From assembly GCA_049608925.1 (NCBI GenBank), contig JBMYXZ010000006.1:1-25810 (forward strand): a stretch of 25,810 bases of DNA, in the 5' to 3' direction. The stretch's first letter is position 1, and each line of letters starts with the position of its first letter. Below, piece after piece: positions 7,857 through 16,427 of this stretch. Made by a program: the position numbers and the translations under genes. The notes under the pieces were generated by a model. That model searched no databases. It saw nothing but the letters and a program-made list of their open reading frames with translations, and was not told where the DNA came from. The DNA is from JBMYXZ01 sp049608925. GTDB taxonomy: Bacteria > Pseudomonadota > Alphaproteobacteria > JAGOMX01.

Positions 7857-10400
7857 ATGAGTACAGATGGGGAACGATATAATTTTCATGTAGTTGAAAA
7901 GAAATGGCAGCAGCGTTGGGTTGATGAACGCAGCTTTAATGTCAGCAATGATTCTGACAAGCCCAAATACTATGTCTTGGAAATGTTCCCCTATCCCTCT
8001 GGTCGTATCCATGTTGGGCATTTACGTAACTATACTCTTGGAGATATTGTTGCGCGCTATAAAATGGCCAAAGGGTTTAATGTGTTACACCCAATGGGCT
8101 GGGATGCCTTTGGCTTGCCGGCTGAAAATGCTGCGATTGAACGTGGGATGCACCCCGGCAAATGGACTTTCGATAACATCGAAGCCATGGATGCACAGCT
8201 GATCTCTATGGGCTTGGCCTATGACTGGGATCGCGAAATCATCACGTGCACACCTGAATATTATGGCCATGAGCAGAAAATGTTCTTGGACTTCTACCAG
8301 AACGATATGGTCTATCGCAAGGAATCATGGGTTAACTGGGATCCGGTAGATAACTGCGTGTTGGCCAACGAACAAGTGGTTGATGGTAAAGGCTGGCGTT
8401 CTGGCGCACCTGTTGAAAAGCGAAAGTTGTCCCAGTGGTTTATGAAGATCACCGATGATGCAGATGATCTGCTGGCTGAAATCGAGCAGCTTGATGGCTG
8501 GCCAGATCGCGTCCGCACCATGCAACACAATTGGATCGGCCGCTCTGAAGGGGCGCACGTTGACTTTAAAATCCAAGGTTCAGAAGAATCTATCCGTATC
8601 TATACAACCTGCCCTGAAACCTTATTTGGCGGCACGTTTTTAGCTATATCTTCTGGGCATCCGCTGACACAAAAACTGGCGGAAAGCGATGATGCTTTAA
8701 CCGCGTTTATAGCAGAATGCGACAAACTAGGTACCAGCGAAGAAGCCATCGAGAAGGCCGAGAAAAAAGGCTATAAAACCCCGATTGAAGTGGTGAATCC
8801 ATTCACCCAAAAGACAATTCCTGTTTACGTAGCCAACTTTGTGTTGATGGACTATGGCACCGGCGCGGTGTTTGCGTGCCCGGCACATGATGCGCGTGAC
8901 AATGAATTTGCCGTGAAATACAAGCTTCCTATTACCCCTGTGGTGCAGCCAAGAGAAGGTGATCTGCCCGAGGTGGGGGCTTACGAAGGGGATGGAACAA
9001 TTATTAATTCCAGCTTCCTGGATGGTCTCGAGCGCCCTGCGGCTAAGAAAAAAGCGATTGAGCGCCTGGAAGAAATGGGACGCGGAGAAGGCACAACCAA
9101 TTATCGTATTCGCGACTGGGGCGTCTCAAGGCAGCGGTATTGGGGTTGTCCAATACCAATGATTCATTGTGATGATTGCGGCATTGTTCCTGTGCCTGCA
9201 GATCAGCTGCCCGTCACATTACCTGAAGACGTGACATTTGATAAGCCAGGCAATCCGTTGGAACATCACCCAACCTGGAAGCATGTAGACTGTCCTAAAT
9301 GCGGCGCTAAGGCTGTGCGTGAGACAGATACATTTGATACATTCTTTGAATCTTCCTGGTATTTTGCGCGTTATTGCTCGCCACAATCAGATCAACCCTT
9401 TGACCGTGATGCTGCCAACTACTGGTTGCCTGTTGACCAATACATTGGTGGCATTGAACACGCCGTTATGCACCTTCTATATTCACGCTATTTCACCCGC
9501 TGCATGAAGACTTGCGGCTATTTAGATGTAAAAGAACCGTTCAAAAATCTAATGACGCAAGGCATGGTCTGCCATGAAACCTATCAGGATAATGACGGTC
9601 AATGGCTGTACCCGCATGATGTGAGAAAAGCAGATGGCAAGTTTGTCACCGTTGAGGATGGCAGTCCTGTAAAAGTTGGCCGCTCTGAAAAAATGAGTAA
9701 GTCAAAACGCAACCTTGTTGGCCTTGATGATATTATTCAAGAATATGGCTCGGACACGACACGTTTGTTCTTAATGTCCGACAGCCCTCCCGATCGTGAT
9801 CTAGATTGGACAGAATCTGGCGTTCAGGGGACGTGGAAGTATGTGAACCGCTTGTGGCGTACTGTCAACCAAGCGCTGCCTCACATGCAAGATTCTGAAG
9901 ACACCCCCAGTGACAATGACATCAAGCTTAAAAAGCTTGTGCATCAAACTGTTGCTGCGGTCTCACAAGACATTGAAAAATTCCACTTTAATAAATATAT
10001 CGCCCGTATGCGCGAGCTTAGCAATGCCATCGAGCGCGTTGATTTCAGCACCACGAATGGCGGCATACTGCGGGAAGCCATTGAGACGCTCGTACAGCTG
10101 TTTAACCCTGTGATTCCGCATGTCACCGAGGAAATGTGGGCAGTTCTTGGACATAATACTGTGCTGGCAAACTACCCTTGGCCAACCGTTGATCCTGCCA
10201 TGTTAACTTTGGAGACGATCACAATGGTTGTGCAAGTTAATGGCAAGCGTCGCGCTTCCATCGAAATTGACCCCAACAGCGAAGAAGACACCATCCGTGA
10301 CATGGCGCTGTCTGATGAAGCTGTTCAACGCGCTATGGCAGGCGCTGAAATTCGCAAACTGATTATCGTACCTAAAAGGATTGTAAACATTGTTGTATAG
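7857..10400 (+). CDS. leuS: Leucyl-tRNA synthetase
   Basis: Charges tRNA-Leu with leucine; cytoplasmic class I aminoacyl-tRNA synthetase of 847 residues, the normal bacterial length. The signature HIGH motif is HVGH at 52-55 within PYPSGRIHVGHLRNYT. The editing (CP1) domain contains TTCPETLFGGTFLAIS and the GTGAVFACPAHDARD segment with the conserved editing aspartates. A zinc-like cysteine set is seen in IHCDDCG and CPKCGAK. KMSKS is exact at 612-616 (SEKMSKSKRN). The anticodon-binding and C-terminal domains end in KLIIVPKRIVNIVV. An AAGGG ribosome-binding site lies inside the end of the DUF3576 gene. The last codons overlap lptE. Confidence 0.98.
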   Translation: MSTDGERYNFHVVEKKWQQRWVDERSFNVSNDSDKPKYYVLEMFPYPSGRIHVGHLRNYTLGDIVARYKMAKGFNVLHPMGWDAFGLPAENAAIERGMHPGKWTFDNIEAMDAQLISMGLAYDWDREIITCTPEYYGHEQKMFLDFYQNDMVYRKESWVNWDPVDNCVLANEQVVDGKGWRSGAPVEKRKLSQWFMKITDDADDLLAEIEQLDGWPDRVRTMQHNWIGRSEGAHVDFKIQGSEESIRIYTTCPETLFGGTFLAISSGHPLTQKLAESDDALTAFIAECDKLGTSEEAIEKAEKKGYKTPIEVVNPFTQKTIPVYVANFVLMDYGTGAVFACPAHDARDNEFAVKYKLPITPVVQPREGDLPEVGAYEGDGTIINSSFLDGLERPAAKKKAIERLEEMGRGEGTTNYRIRDWGVSRQRYWGCPIPMIHCDDCGIVPVPADQLPVTLPEDVTFDKPGNPLEHHPTWKHVDCPKCGAKAVRETDTFDTFFESSWYFARYCSPQSDQPFDRDAANYWLPVDQYIGGIEHAVMHLLYSRYFTRCMKTCGYLDVKEPFKNLMTQGMVCHETYQDNDGQWLYPHDVRKADGKFVTVEDGSPVKVGRSEKMSKSKRNLVGLDDIIQEYGSDTTRLFLMSDSPPDRDLDWTESGVQGTWKYVNRLWRTVNQALPHMQDSEDTPSDNDIKLKKLVHQTVAAVSQDIEKFHFNKYIARMRELSNAIERVDFSTTNGGILREAIETLVQLFNPVIPHVTEEMWAVLGHNTVLANYPWPTVDPAMLTLETITMVVQVNGKRRASIEIDPNSEEDTIRDMALSDEAVQRAMAGAEIRKLIIVPKRIVNIVV

Positions 10401-10905
10401 AGTACTGCCCATTCTTGCCTGCGTATTGGTCCTTTCTGGTTGCGGCTTTCATCCACTGTATCAGCAGGAAACCTATGAAGATCTCTCACAAATAAAAATC
10501 AATGTGATTAAAGACCGTCAGGGGCAAATCCTGCGTAATCACTTGATTGATATGATACACCCAAAGGGCTATCCCAAAACGCCAAAATACTGGCTGAATG
10601 TGAAGATGAAAGATGTGGAACGCAAGTTGCTATTCCGCCGAGACGCAACCTCTCGATATATTGAAGTGGAAATCTCCGTTGACTTTGAACTGCACGACAG
10701 TGCTTCTGGAGACGTTGTCTATAAAGACAGGCTGAAACGTATTTCTTCGTATGCCGTAGGCGCTCAGTCTGAATTCGGATCGTTTTCAACCAGTGTGGCG
10801 CAAAAGAACAATCTGGAGCGTGCCCTGAAAGTGATTGCCGAAGATATCCGGATACGCCTATCGGGGTTCTTGGCTCGTAAAAGCGAGGGCTTGGATGCGT
10901 CTTGA
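10390..10905 (+). CDS. lptE: LPS-assembly lipoprotein LptE
   Basis: Outer-membrane lipoprotein that plugs LptD and helps insert lipopolysaccharide into the outer leaflet. 171 residues. The N-terminus LYRVLPILACVLVLSGC is a lipoprotein signal with lipobox LSGC, followed directly by GFHPLY, the typical opening of alphaproteobacterial LptE. The remainder is weakly conserved, mixed alpha/beta. There is no ATG: TTG at 10390 (or the adjacent TTG at 10393) is the likely start, with AAAAGGA upstream, so it overlaps the end of leuS by about 8-11 bases. Position between leuS and holA is the standard gene order and supports the call. Confidence 0.88.
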   Translation: MLYRVLPILACVLVLSGCGFHPLYQQETYEDLSQIKINVIKDRQGQILRNHLIDMIHPKGYPKTPKYWLNVKMKDVERKLLFRRDATSRYIEVEISVDFELHDSASGDVVYKDRLKRISSYAVGAQSEFGSFSTSVAQKNNLERALKVIAEDIRIRLSGFLARKSEGLDAS

Positions 10906-11869
10906 TCTCTCGAGGTTTTGGCAGTCGCAAGATACCTCTTTAAAGAGCGTGTTCTTATATGGCACCGATGACTATTACCTAGATTTCTGCATTCAACAGC
11001 AACAACATTGGGCAAAGCCTGAAGTGGATATAAAGCGTGTTGATACGAAAGAATTCATCACGCAAAAGGATACGTTGACACGACAAACAGATCTGTTTGC
11101 TGCAAAGTCAGCTCCCAAGCTAATCATTATTCGTGATGCCACCGACAAGCTTGCCAAGCACCTTGATGAATACTTGCTGACAGCACCTGATGATACCCTG
11201 GTGGCCTTGCCATGTATTGTGGGAACATCCGTGCGCAAGCTGAAGACTATGCATGAGAAAACGGCTGGATGCGCTTTTGTGTCGTGTTATTTAGACAAAG
11301 CGACTGAAAAGCAAACATTCATACAGGTGCTGTTGAAAAAATTTGGCTTGCAGTTAGATCGCGAAGCTTTGTCGTTTGCCATGCATCGCTTGGAAGAGGA
11401 CCCGTCTACAGTAGAAGCTGACTTCCGCAAGTTGCAACTGTATAACGATCAAGTTACCCTGCAAGACTATCAAGACTGTGTTGTTGATGCCTCCAGCAGC
11501 TCGATTGAACAACTAGCATTTGCACTAGGCGGAAGGCAGCACAAAACTTTTTTAACAGCCTATAAGCGTGCCAAAGCTGATGGTGTCGATGACATTTACA
11601 TGGCGCGTGCCATTACCGGGCATTTTGTTAAGTTGATGGCGTTGGCAAATGCCGTTGATCGCGGAACTCCGGTACAGGATGCCCTTAAAACACAAAGGCC
11701 ACCAATTTTTTTCAAATACCATGATACATTTAAGCAACATCTGCGCCAGTGGAACCCAACCCAGATTGCTCGCATGATAACAGCACTTCAGGATACCGAA
11801 CGGCTATGCAAGTCAACAAGCGCGATAGACCCCATGCACAACTGGCGATCAGTCCTTAGGGTTGCTTAA
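10895..11869 (+). CDS. holA: DNA polymerase III subunit delta
   Basis: Clamp-loader delta subunit, which opens the beta sliding clamp during replication. 324 residues, close to the family's usual 330-345. The N-terminal domain begins with VFLYGTDDYYLDFCI, the degenerate nucleotide-binding start (compare L-x-G-x-E/D-x-x-L), then FAAKSAPKLIIIRDA (compare SLF..rRLVvl). The helical C-terminal collar domain holds ASSSSIEQLAFAL, a counterpart of the family's D-x-x-v-F-x-L-xDA. The start at 10895 is preferred because GAGGG lies 6 bases upstream; it overlaps lptE by 11 bases. The family diverges strongly, so gene order after lptE adds weight. Confidence 0.87.
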   Translation: MRLDLSRFWQSQDTSLKSVFLYGTDDYYLDFCIQQQQHWAKPEVDIKRVDTKEFITQKDTLTRQTDLFAAKSAPKLIIIRDATDKLAKHLDEYLLTAPDDTLVALPCIVGTSVRKLKTMHEKTAGCAFVSCYLDKATEKQTFIQVLLKKFGLQLDREALSFAMHRLEEDPSTVEADFRKLQLYNDQVTLQDYQDCVVDASSSSIEQLAFALGGRQHKTFLTAYKRAKADGVDDIYMARAITGHFVKLMALANAVDRGTPVQDALKTQRPPIFFKYHDTFKQHLRQWNPTQIARMITALQDTERLCKSTSAIDPMHNWRSVLRVA

Positions 11870-11920
11870 CGCCTCAATATTTCCTATGCTATCTAAAAAG
11901 ATACTCAAGCGGGAGGCATC

Positions 11921-12928
11921 ATGCGTGGACTTTTTAAAAGCATCATTGTAACAACAGCTCTGTTCTGCAGCTTTCACGTTTCAGCAGCAATGAATCCTCA
12001 ATTCTTTCGTATAGGCACAGGCGGCACAAGCGGCACCTACTATCCCATAGGTGGTTTAATTGCCCATGCTATCAGTAATCCACCTGGATCTCGCCCTTGT
12101 GAGCAAGGTGGAAGCTGCGGCGTTCCGGGCTTAGTAGCTATTGCACAAGCTGCTAACGGATCTGTTGCTAATGTCAACGGTATTCAATCAGGGTCAATTG
12201 AATCTGGCTTTGTACAGTCTGATGTATCGCATTGGGCATATACTGGTACGGGGATCTATGAAGGCAAGCCGAAAGTTGAAAATCTACGCGCTATAGCCAA
12301 CCTTTACCCTGAAAGCATTCATTTGGTAGCTAGCAAAAAGTCTGGCATTAAGTCAGTACGTGATCTTAAAGGCAAACGTGTTTCGTTAGACGAGCCGGGA
12401 TCAGGTACCATTGTGGATGCCCGCCTTATTCTTAAGGCTTACGGTCTTAGTGAAAAAGACATTGACCCAGAATATAACAAGCCCAGCGTGGCCAAAATCA
12501 AAGACGGGCAGATTGATGCTTTCTTCATGGTTGCAGGCTATCCAACAGGGGCTGTTGTAGAACTGGCCTCTAGCGTGGGATGTAACATTATTCCAATTTC
12601 AGGGCCAGAAGCCGAAAAGCTGGTTAAAGACCATTCATTTTTCAGTCAAGGAATAATTCCAGCTGGAACTTATGAAGGTGTCGGAGAAGTGAAAACAGTC
12701 AATGTCGGTGCCCAGTGGGTTGTTAATGCCAATCAGGACGAAGAGCTGATTTATCAAATCACCGAAAAACTGTGGAGCGATAAGACACGTGAAATGCTTG
12801 ATAAAGGTCATGCAAAAGGAAAAGCTATTAGGCTGGAAGCGGCTCTAAATGGTGTCAGTATCCCCCTACATCCAGGCGCCGAGCGATTCTATCGCGAAAA
12901 GAAGATGGAGCCAGAGCCAAAGCTCTAG
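11921..12928 (+). CDS. TAXI-family TRAP transporter solute-binding protein
   Basis: Periplasmic receptor of 335 residues. A signal peptide (MRGLFKSIIVTTALFCSFHVSA) precedes FFRIGTGGTSGTYYPIGG, the hallmark start of TAXI (TRAP-associated extracytoplasmic immunogenic) proteins. Later segments also fit: VNGIQSGSIESGFVQSDV, LVASKKSGIKSVRDLKGKRVSLDEPGSGT and DGQIDAFFMVAGYPTGAV. TAXI receptors deliver organic acids or amino acids such as glutamate to a fused DctQM-type permease; the ligand here cannot be predicted. No TRAP permease gene is in the window, so it is an orphan receptor here. GGGAGG lies 5 bases before the ATG. It begins 51 bases after holA and may be co-transcribed. Confidence 0.9.
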   Translation: MRGLFKSIIVTTALFCSFHVSAAMNPQFFRIGTGGTSGTYYPIGGLIAHAISNPPGSRPCEQGGSCGVPGLVAIAQAANGSVANVNGIQSGSIESGFVQSDVSHWAYTGTGIYEGKPKVENLRAIANLYPESIHLVASKKSGIKSVRDLKGKRVSLDEPGSGTIVDARLILKAYGLSEKDIDPEYNKPSVAKIKDGQIDAFFMVAGYPTGAVVELASSVGCNIIPISGPEAEKLVKDHSFFSQGIIPAGTYEGVGEVKTVNVGAQWVVNANQDEELIYQITEKLWSDKTREMLDKGHAKGKAIRLEAALNGVSIPLHPGAERFYREKKMEPEPKL

Positions 12929-12950
12929 TATTCTCCGCCACCACCTCATA

Positions 12951-13058
12951 GGGCTTTATGCCCGGAGTCCACTCTCAGGCATAATCAGCTGCAGAAAACT
13001 AAGGCGTATTCTCGATTTTCCGAATCTCGGGGGTTGGTGGACTCCGGGCATAAAGCCC
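12951..13058. repeat. Small inverted-repeat element (MITE-like)
   Basis: A perfect 22-base inverted repeat, GGGCTTTATGCCCGGAGTCC plus AC at 12951-12972 and its reverse complement at 13037-13058, encloses 64 bases. Each arm is itself a small hairpin (GGGC-TTTAT-GCCC on the left, CCGGGC-ATAAA-GCCCGG at 13044-13060 on the right). The sequence just past the right arm (13058-13075) recurs at the start of the window, so the element is dispersed. No protein is credible here. The rest of the 287-base gap 12929-13215 (about 13080-13200) is plain AT-rich DNA with no signal I can name. It could be a non-autonomous transposable element, a REP-like repeat or an RNA-level structure. Confidence 0.75.
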
Positions 13059-13215
13059 GGAGCGTCGGAGTGTGGGGGAATGGTGTTTGAATGTTCTAAT
13101 TGGCTCAGATTTTCCTTGGTGAGTTTTGGCAAATCTACTGTAAGCATAGGTGAGCATGGAACTATAACCCACACTCAAAATTATCCCTGACAGTTATGTG
13201 TAGAGCCAGAGCTCT

Positions 13216-13410
13216 TTAGTCTCTCTCATCAAGCCAGGCCATTTGGATAGCCTCGAGAATCTTTTCGTTTGATTTTTGTGGGTCATCGTCAAAATCAGGA
13301 AGGTCTTGAACCCATTGCCATAAATCTGTAAAGCGGACGGAAAGAATATCCACATCGGGATATTCTTCCTCTAAAGAAATTGCAATATCATAAACGTCAG
13401 TCCAACGCAT
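13216..13410 (-). CDS. iscX: Fe-S assembly protein IscX
   Basis: Small acidic protein of 64 residues that binds IscS and iron and modulates cysteine desulfurase activity. It matches the family along its length: MRWTDVYDIAISLEEEYPD, then VRFTDLWQWVQDLPDFDDDP and SNEKILEAIQMAWLDE, the same segments as E. coli IscX (RFTDMHQWICDLEDFDDDP, SNEKILEAI). It is the last gene of the isc operon, starting 6 bases after fdx, and has no strong ribosome-binding site of its own, so it probably relies on translational coupling. A 5-bp hairpin (AGAGC/GCTCT, 13202-13215) follows the stop without a T-tract on this strand. Confidence 0.95.
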   Translation of the reverse strand: MRWTDVYDIAISLEEEYPDVDILSVRFTDLWQWVQDLPDFDDDPQKSNEKILEAIQMAWLDERD

Positions 13411-13416
13411 GATACG

Positions 13417-13746
13417 TTACACCATCATATTGCGAGTTGCTGCCGGCATTTTAACGCGCAGGCCATCCAGCTCGGGCTTCATGATTATCTGACACCCTAG
13501 GCGGGATGTAGCCGTCAAACCAAACGCTAAGTCCAACATATCTTCTTCGTCTTCAGTTGTCTCCTCTAGCAGCTCGAACCATTGCTGTTCAACAACAACG
13601 TGACATGTTGAACAAGCAAGGGAGCCTTCACAAGCCCCTTCAATATCAATGTTATGCATGTGCGCAATCTCTAACACTGAAAGACCGAGAGGGGCTTCAA
13701 CTTCGCGTTCTTCGCCGTCTGGGTGAACAAAAATCATCTTTGGCAT
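13417..13746 (-). CDS. fdx: ISC-type [2Fe-2S] ferredoxin
   Basis: Adrenodoxin-type ferredoxin of 109 residues, the probable electron donor for cluster assembly on IscU. The cluster ligands are Cys39, Cys45, Cys48 and Cys85, in the pattern C-x5-C-x2-C...C (EGACEGSLACSTCHVV and RLGCQI). The stretch SLACSTCHVV and the acidic EETTEDEEDMLDLAFGL loop are characteristic of the ISC/adrenodoxin branch. It ends with a MPAATRN segment, also typical. AAGGAG lies rather far (12 bases) from the chosen ATG; a second Met three codons on is possible. Its partner genes hscA and iscU are upstream, but an oxygenase-like gene separates it from hscA. Confidence 0.97.
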   Translation of the reverse strand: MPKMIFVHPDGEEREVEAPLGLSVLEIAHMHNIDIEGACEGSLACSTCHVVVEQQWFELLEETTEDEEDMLDLAFGLTATSRLGCQIIMKPELDGLRVKMPAATRNMMV

Positions 13747-13776
13747 GGGCGTTTAATACTCCTTAAATCTAAATTA

Positions 13777-14640
13777 TCAGGCAGCTTCTGCCTGCTGTGG
13801 GGTTATATTATAGGTTCCGTTTTCTTTCAAGCGCTCAATCAAATAGCTTTCTGCTGTATGGGTTTCAGACAAGCGTACATGTGAATGAGGATGCAAGAAA
13901 AATGGTATCGACATCCGAGACTTCTTCACGGCGTCACCCGTAGGATTAATCACTCTATGGGTTGTCGAGGTATAGTAGCCTTGGCTGGCCATTTGCAACA
14001 TATCACCAGAGTTCACGACAATAGACCCTGGATAAGCCTGGACATCATGCCAATTACCGCTGCTATCTTTTACCTGCAAGCCAGGCTCGGTAGCAGCAAC
14101 TAGCAACGTCAGCAAGTCAATATCTTCATGCTCGGCCGCGCGCATAGCACCGTCTTCTTCAGCACCTTCCAATGGAGGATAGTGAATCACGCGCAGTAAG
14201 GTACGCTCGCTATCTTTTACCATTGCAGGCAGCGGCATATCATATTGTTCCCGAATTTCTTTAGGGGTGTCTTCTTGCAACCATTCCAGCAATCTTTGGC
14301 CAATATCATTGATCTGCTGCAAAAGGTCGAGAGACTTATCACTGATACCCTCTGGCAAGCCATACCATGGAAAATAGTGATAATATTCCATAAGATTGGC
14401 AACCGTCGCACCCTTAGCAACTTCTTTATTATGATAGCCTGCGTTGTAGTGATGGCCAAGGTTCCGCAAGGCATGCTCTTTGTCACCTTTAAAGAAGGTT
14501 TCCCATTCTGCATAAATCTCGTCAATCAGCTGCTTTTGCACAGGGTGATTGGTAAGCACGGCAAACCCAGTTTCGCGGATAGATGTACAAAACTGCTTGG
14601 GTGCGTCTGCTGATGAAAGATCTACTTTTAGAATGTCCAT
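13777..14640 (-). CDS. 2-oxoglutarate/Fe(II)-dependent oxygenase-like protein (isopenicillin N synthase-type) inside the isc operon
   Basis: 287 residues. The N-terminal DIOX_N-like part contains CTSIRETGFAVLTNHPV, typical of plant/IPNS-type enzymes. The double-stranded beta-helix core carries the iron triad His171-x-Asp173 (AEHEDIDLLTLL) and His228 (TSTTHRVINP), and the co-substrate site Arg242-x-Ser244 (KSRMSIPFF), plus PGSIVVNSGDML between them. All ligands are present, so it should be an active non-haem iron oxygenase; most relatives use 2-oxoglutarate. Its substrate is unknown. It starts 11 bases after the hscA stop with an AAGGTGG ribosome-binding site and ends 30 bases before fdx, on the same strand, so it is part of the isc transcription unit. 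It is not a component of the E. coli operon. A role in Fe-S biogenesis, iron/oxygen sensing or an unrelated pathway are all possible. Confidence 0.88.
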   Translation of the reverse strand: MDILKVDLSSADAPKQFCTSIRETGFAVLTNHPVQKQLIDEIYAEWETFFKGDKEHALRNLGHHYNAGYHNKEVAKGATVANLMEYYHYFPWYGLPEGISDKSLDLLQQINDIGQRLLEWLQEDTPKEIREQYDMPLPAMVKDSERTLLRVIHYPPLEGAEEDGAMRAAEHEDIDLLTLLVAATEPGLQVKDSSGNWHDVQAYPGSIVVNSGDMLQMASQGYYTSTTHRVINPTGDAVKKSRMSIPFFLHPHSHVRLSETHTAESYLIERLKENGTYNITPQQAEAA

Positions 14641-14651
14641 GTGGTACCACC

Positions 14652-16427
14652 TTATATTTTTGCGGCGACGGAGCCGACCTGTTTGCCCTGTAAAGCCTTA
14701 TTTATATGGTGTTCTATGCGTCGTTCAGCAAAAACGGCAGACGCTTCTTCCACAGCTTTACACTGACTTTGTATCTCATTCCGATCCGTAGATGCAAGGC
14801 TGTTTTGCAGTCCTTGCAGGGCCTGTTGCAGAGCCTCACTTTCCTGATCATTCAGCAACTTCCCATCTTCTTCCAATGCATTTTCGATGGTCTGTAGAAG
14901 CTGAGCAGCGTTCACACGGGTTTCCTCTAACAGACGCCGTTCCATGTCAGCTTGACCATAACGCTGGCTGTCGATCAGCATTTGTATCATTTCTTCTTCT
15001 GACAAGCCATAGCTGGGCTTGACTTCAACTGTCTGGCTGGTGCCGGTTGTTTGCTCTTTTGCGGATACTGTCAGCAATCCATCAGCATCTACCTGAAAGG
15101 TCACCTGTATACGTGCAGCACCTGCTACCATCGGAGGTATCCCACGCAATTCAAATGTCGCCAATGACCGGCACTGGTCAACCATTTCACGATCACCTTG
15201 CACAACGTGGATTTTCATTGCTGTCTGGCCATCTTGATAGGTCGTGAACTCCTGTGCTTTTGCCACCGGAGTTGTCGAATTTCTTGGGATAATTTTTTCA
15301 ACCAGACCACCCATGGTCTCAATCCCCAAAGACAGAGGCGTGACATCTAACAACAGTGTATCTGAACCCTGAGTAAGAGCTTCAGCTTGAATGGCAGCTC
15401 CCATGGCCACAACTTGATCTGGATCCAGGGTGTTTAGAGGTTGCTTGCCAAAGAAGTCGCCAACAGTTTTTTGCACCTCTGGTATGCGGGTCGATCCCCC
15501 AACCATCACCACACCATCAATATCGTTCGCTTGATAGCCCGCATGGTGTAGGGTCTCTCGGCAAATATGTAGCGTCTTTTCAACCAATGGATGCAACAAA
15601 TTATAAAAATCTTCCTCGGACAACTCTGCCTGAGATCCTGTCTGGCAATAGACTTCCTTAATCTTACGCGCTGTTGCCAAAGTCTCTTTTGTAATATCGC
15701 CATAAAGATAGTGGGCGATTGCGCTGTCGATATCGTCTCCCCCGATGGTGTCACCACCTGTGGCGAGCACTTGAAAAACGCCTTTTTCCAGCTTCAGAAC
15801 GGAAACATCGAAAGTTCCACCACCGAAATCATAGATGACATACACGCCCTCGGCGCCTGAATCCAGACCATATGCGACGGCTGCAGCCGTTGGTTCATTT
15901 AAAAGGCGCAAAACTTCTAAGCCGGCTAGCTTCGCAGCATCTTTGGTCGCAGCACGCGCCGCATCATCAAAATAGGCGGGAACCGTAATCACAGCTTTTG
16001 TGACGTCATCTCCCAGCGCTGTTTCTGCGCGGATTTTTAAATATCGAAGGATCTCTGCTGACACCTCAACAGGGGAAATATGCCTGGTGCCAGCCAGATA
16101 TTGCACAACAGATGTGCTGGCTTCCAGATCGATTTGATGCGCTTCATCCTGCTGTATATCACCGCCAGCTCGGCCCATATAACGCTTGGCAGAACTGATA
16201 TGCGTGCCTTCAGAAGTCGCATCACACGCAACAGATACACTCGAATCCGTCACAATAACCTCGGACCTTACGCGCGGGTCATCATTAGCCCCCTTAAAAA
16301 GCGTGATGTCCCCTGCGTTTGCATACCCAACGAGTGAATTCGTTGTCCCCAGGTCAATTCCAATTGCTTTTACGGTCTCATGTTGCTCGGTTGCCCCGGG
16401 CTCAGTCAGCTGTAGTAAACCACTCAT
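14652..16427 (-). CDS. hscA: Fe-S assembly chaperone HscA
   Basis: Specialised Hsp70 of 591 residues that binds the LPPVK loop of IscU and drives cluster transfer with HscB. ATPase motifs are AIGIDLGTTNSLVGY (from residue 21), IYDFGGGTFDVSVLKLEKGVF and VVMVGGSTRIPEV. It is shorter than DnaK, lacks the EEVD-type acidic tail, and opens with an extension before GIDLGTTNS (LLQLTEPG), like E. coli HscA (ALLQISEPG). It ends in a basic/neutral tail (HHINKALQGKQVG), as HscA proteins do. The ATG abuts the hscB stop (TAA-ATG). Its substrate peptide LPPVK is present in the IscU encoded upstream. Confidence 0.96.
   Translation of the reverse strand: MSGLLQLTEPGATEQHETVKAIGIDLGTTNSLVGYANAGDITLFKGANDDPRVRSEVIVTDSSVSVACDATSEGTHISSAKRYMGRAGGDIQQDEAHQIDLEASTSVVQYLAGTRHISPVEVSAEILRYLKIRAETALGDDVTKAVITVPAYFDDAARAATKDAAKLAGLEVLRLLNEPTAAAVAYGLDSGAEGVYVIYDFGGGTFDVSVLKLEKGVFQVLATGGDTIGGDDIDSAIAHYLYGDITKETLATARKIKEVYCQTGSQAELSEEDFYNLLHPLVEKTLHICRETLHHAGYQANDIDGVVMVGGSTRIPEVQKTVGDFFGKQPLNTLDPDQVVAMGAAIQAEALTQGSDTLLLDVTPLSLGIETMGGLVEKIIPRNSTTPVAKAQEFTTYQDGQTAMKIHVVQGDREMVDQCRSLATFELRGIPPMVAGAARIQVTFQVDADGLLTVSAKEQTTGTSQTVEVKPSYGLSEEEMIQMLIDSQRYGQADMERRLLEETRVNAAQLLQTIENALEEDGKLLNDQESEALQQALQGLQNSLASTDRNEIQSQCKAVEEASAVFAERRIEHHINKALQGKQVGSVAAKI

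Noticed and set aside
12849..13190. Open frames on both strands across the gap after the TAXI gene (plus 12849-13190, minus 12956-13174)
   Set aside because: They run through the inverted-repeat element, have no ribosome-binding site, no recognisable domain, and the plus frame overlaps the end of a solid gene. They are by-products of the repeat.
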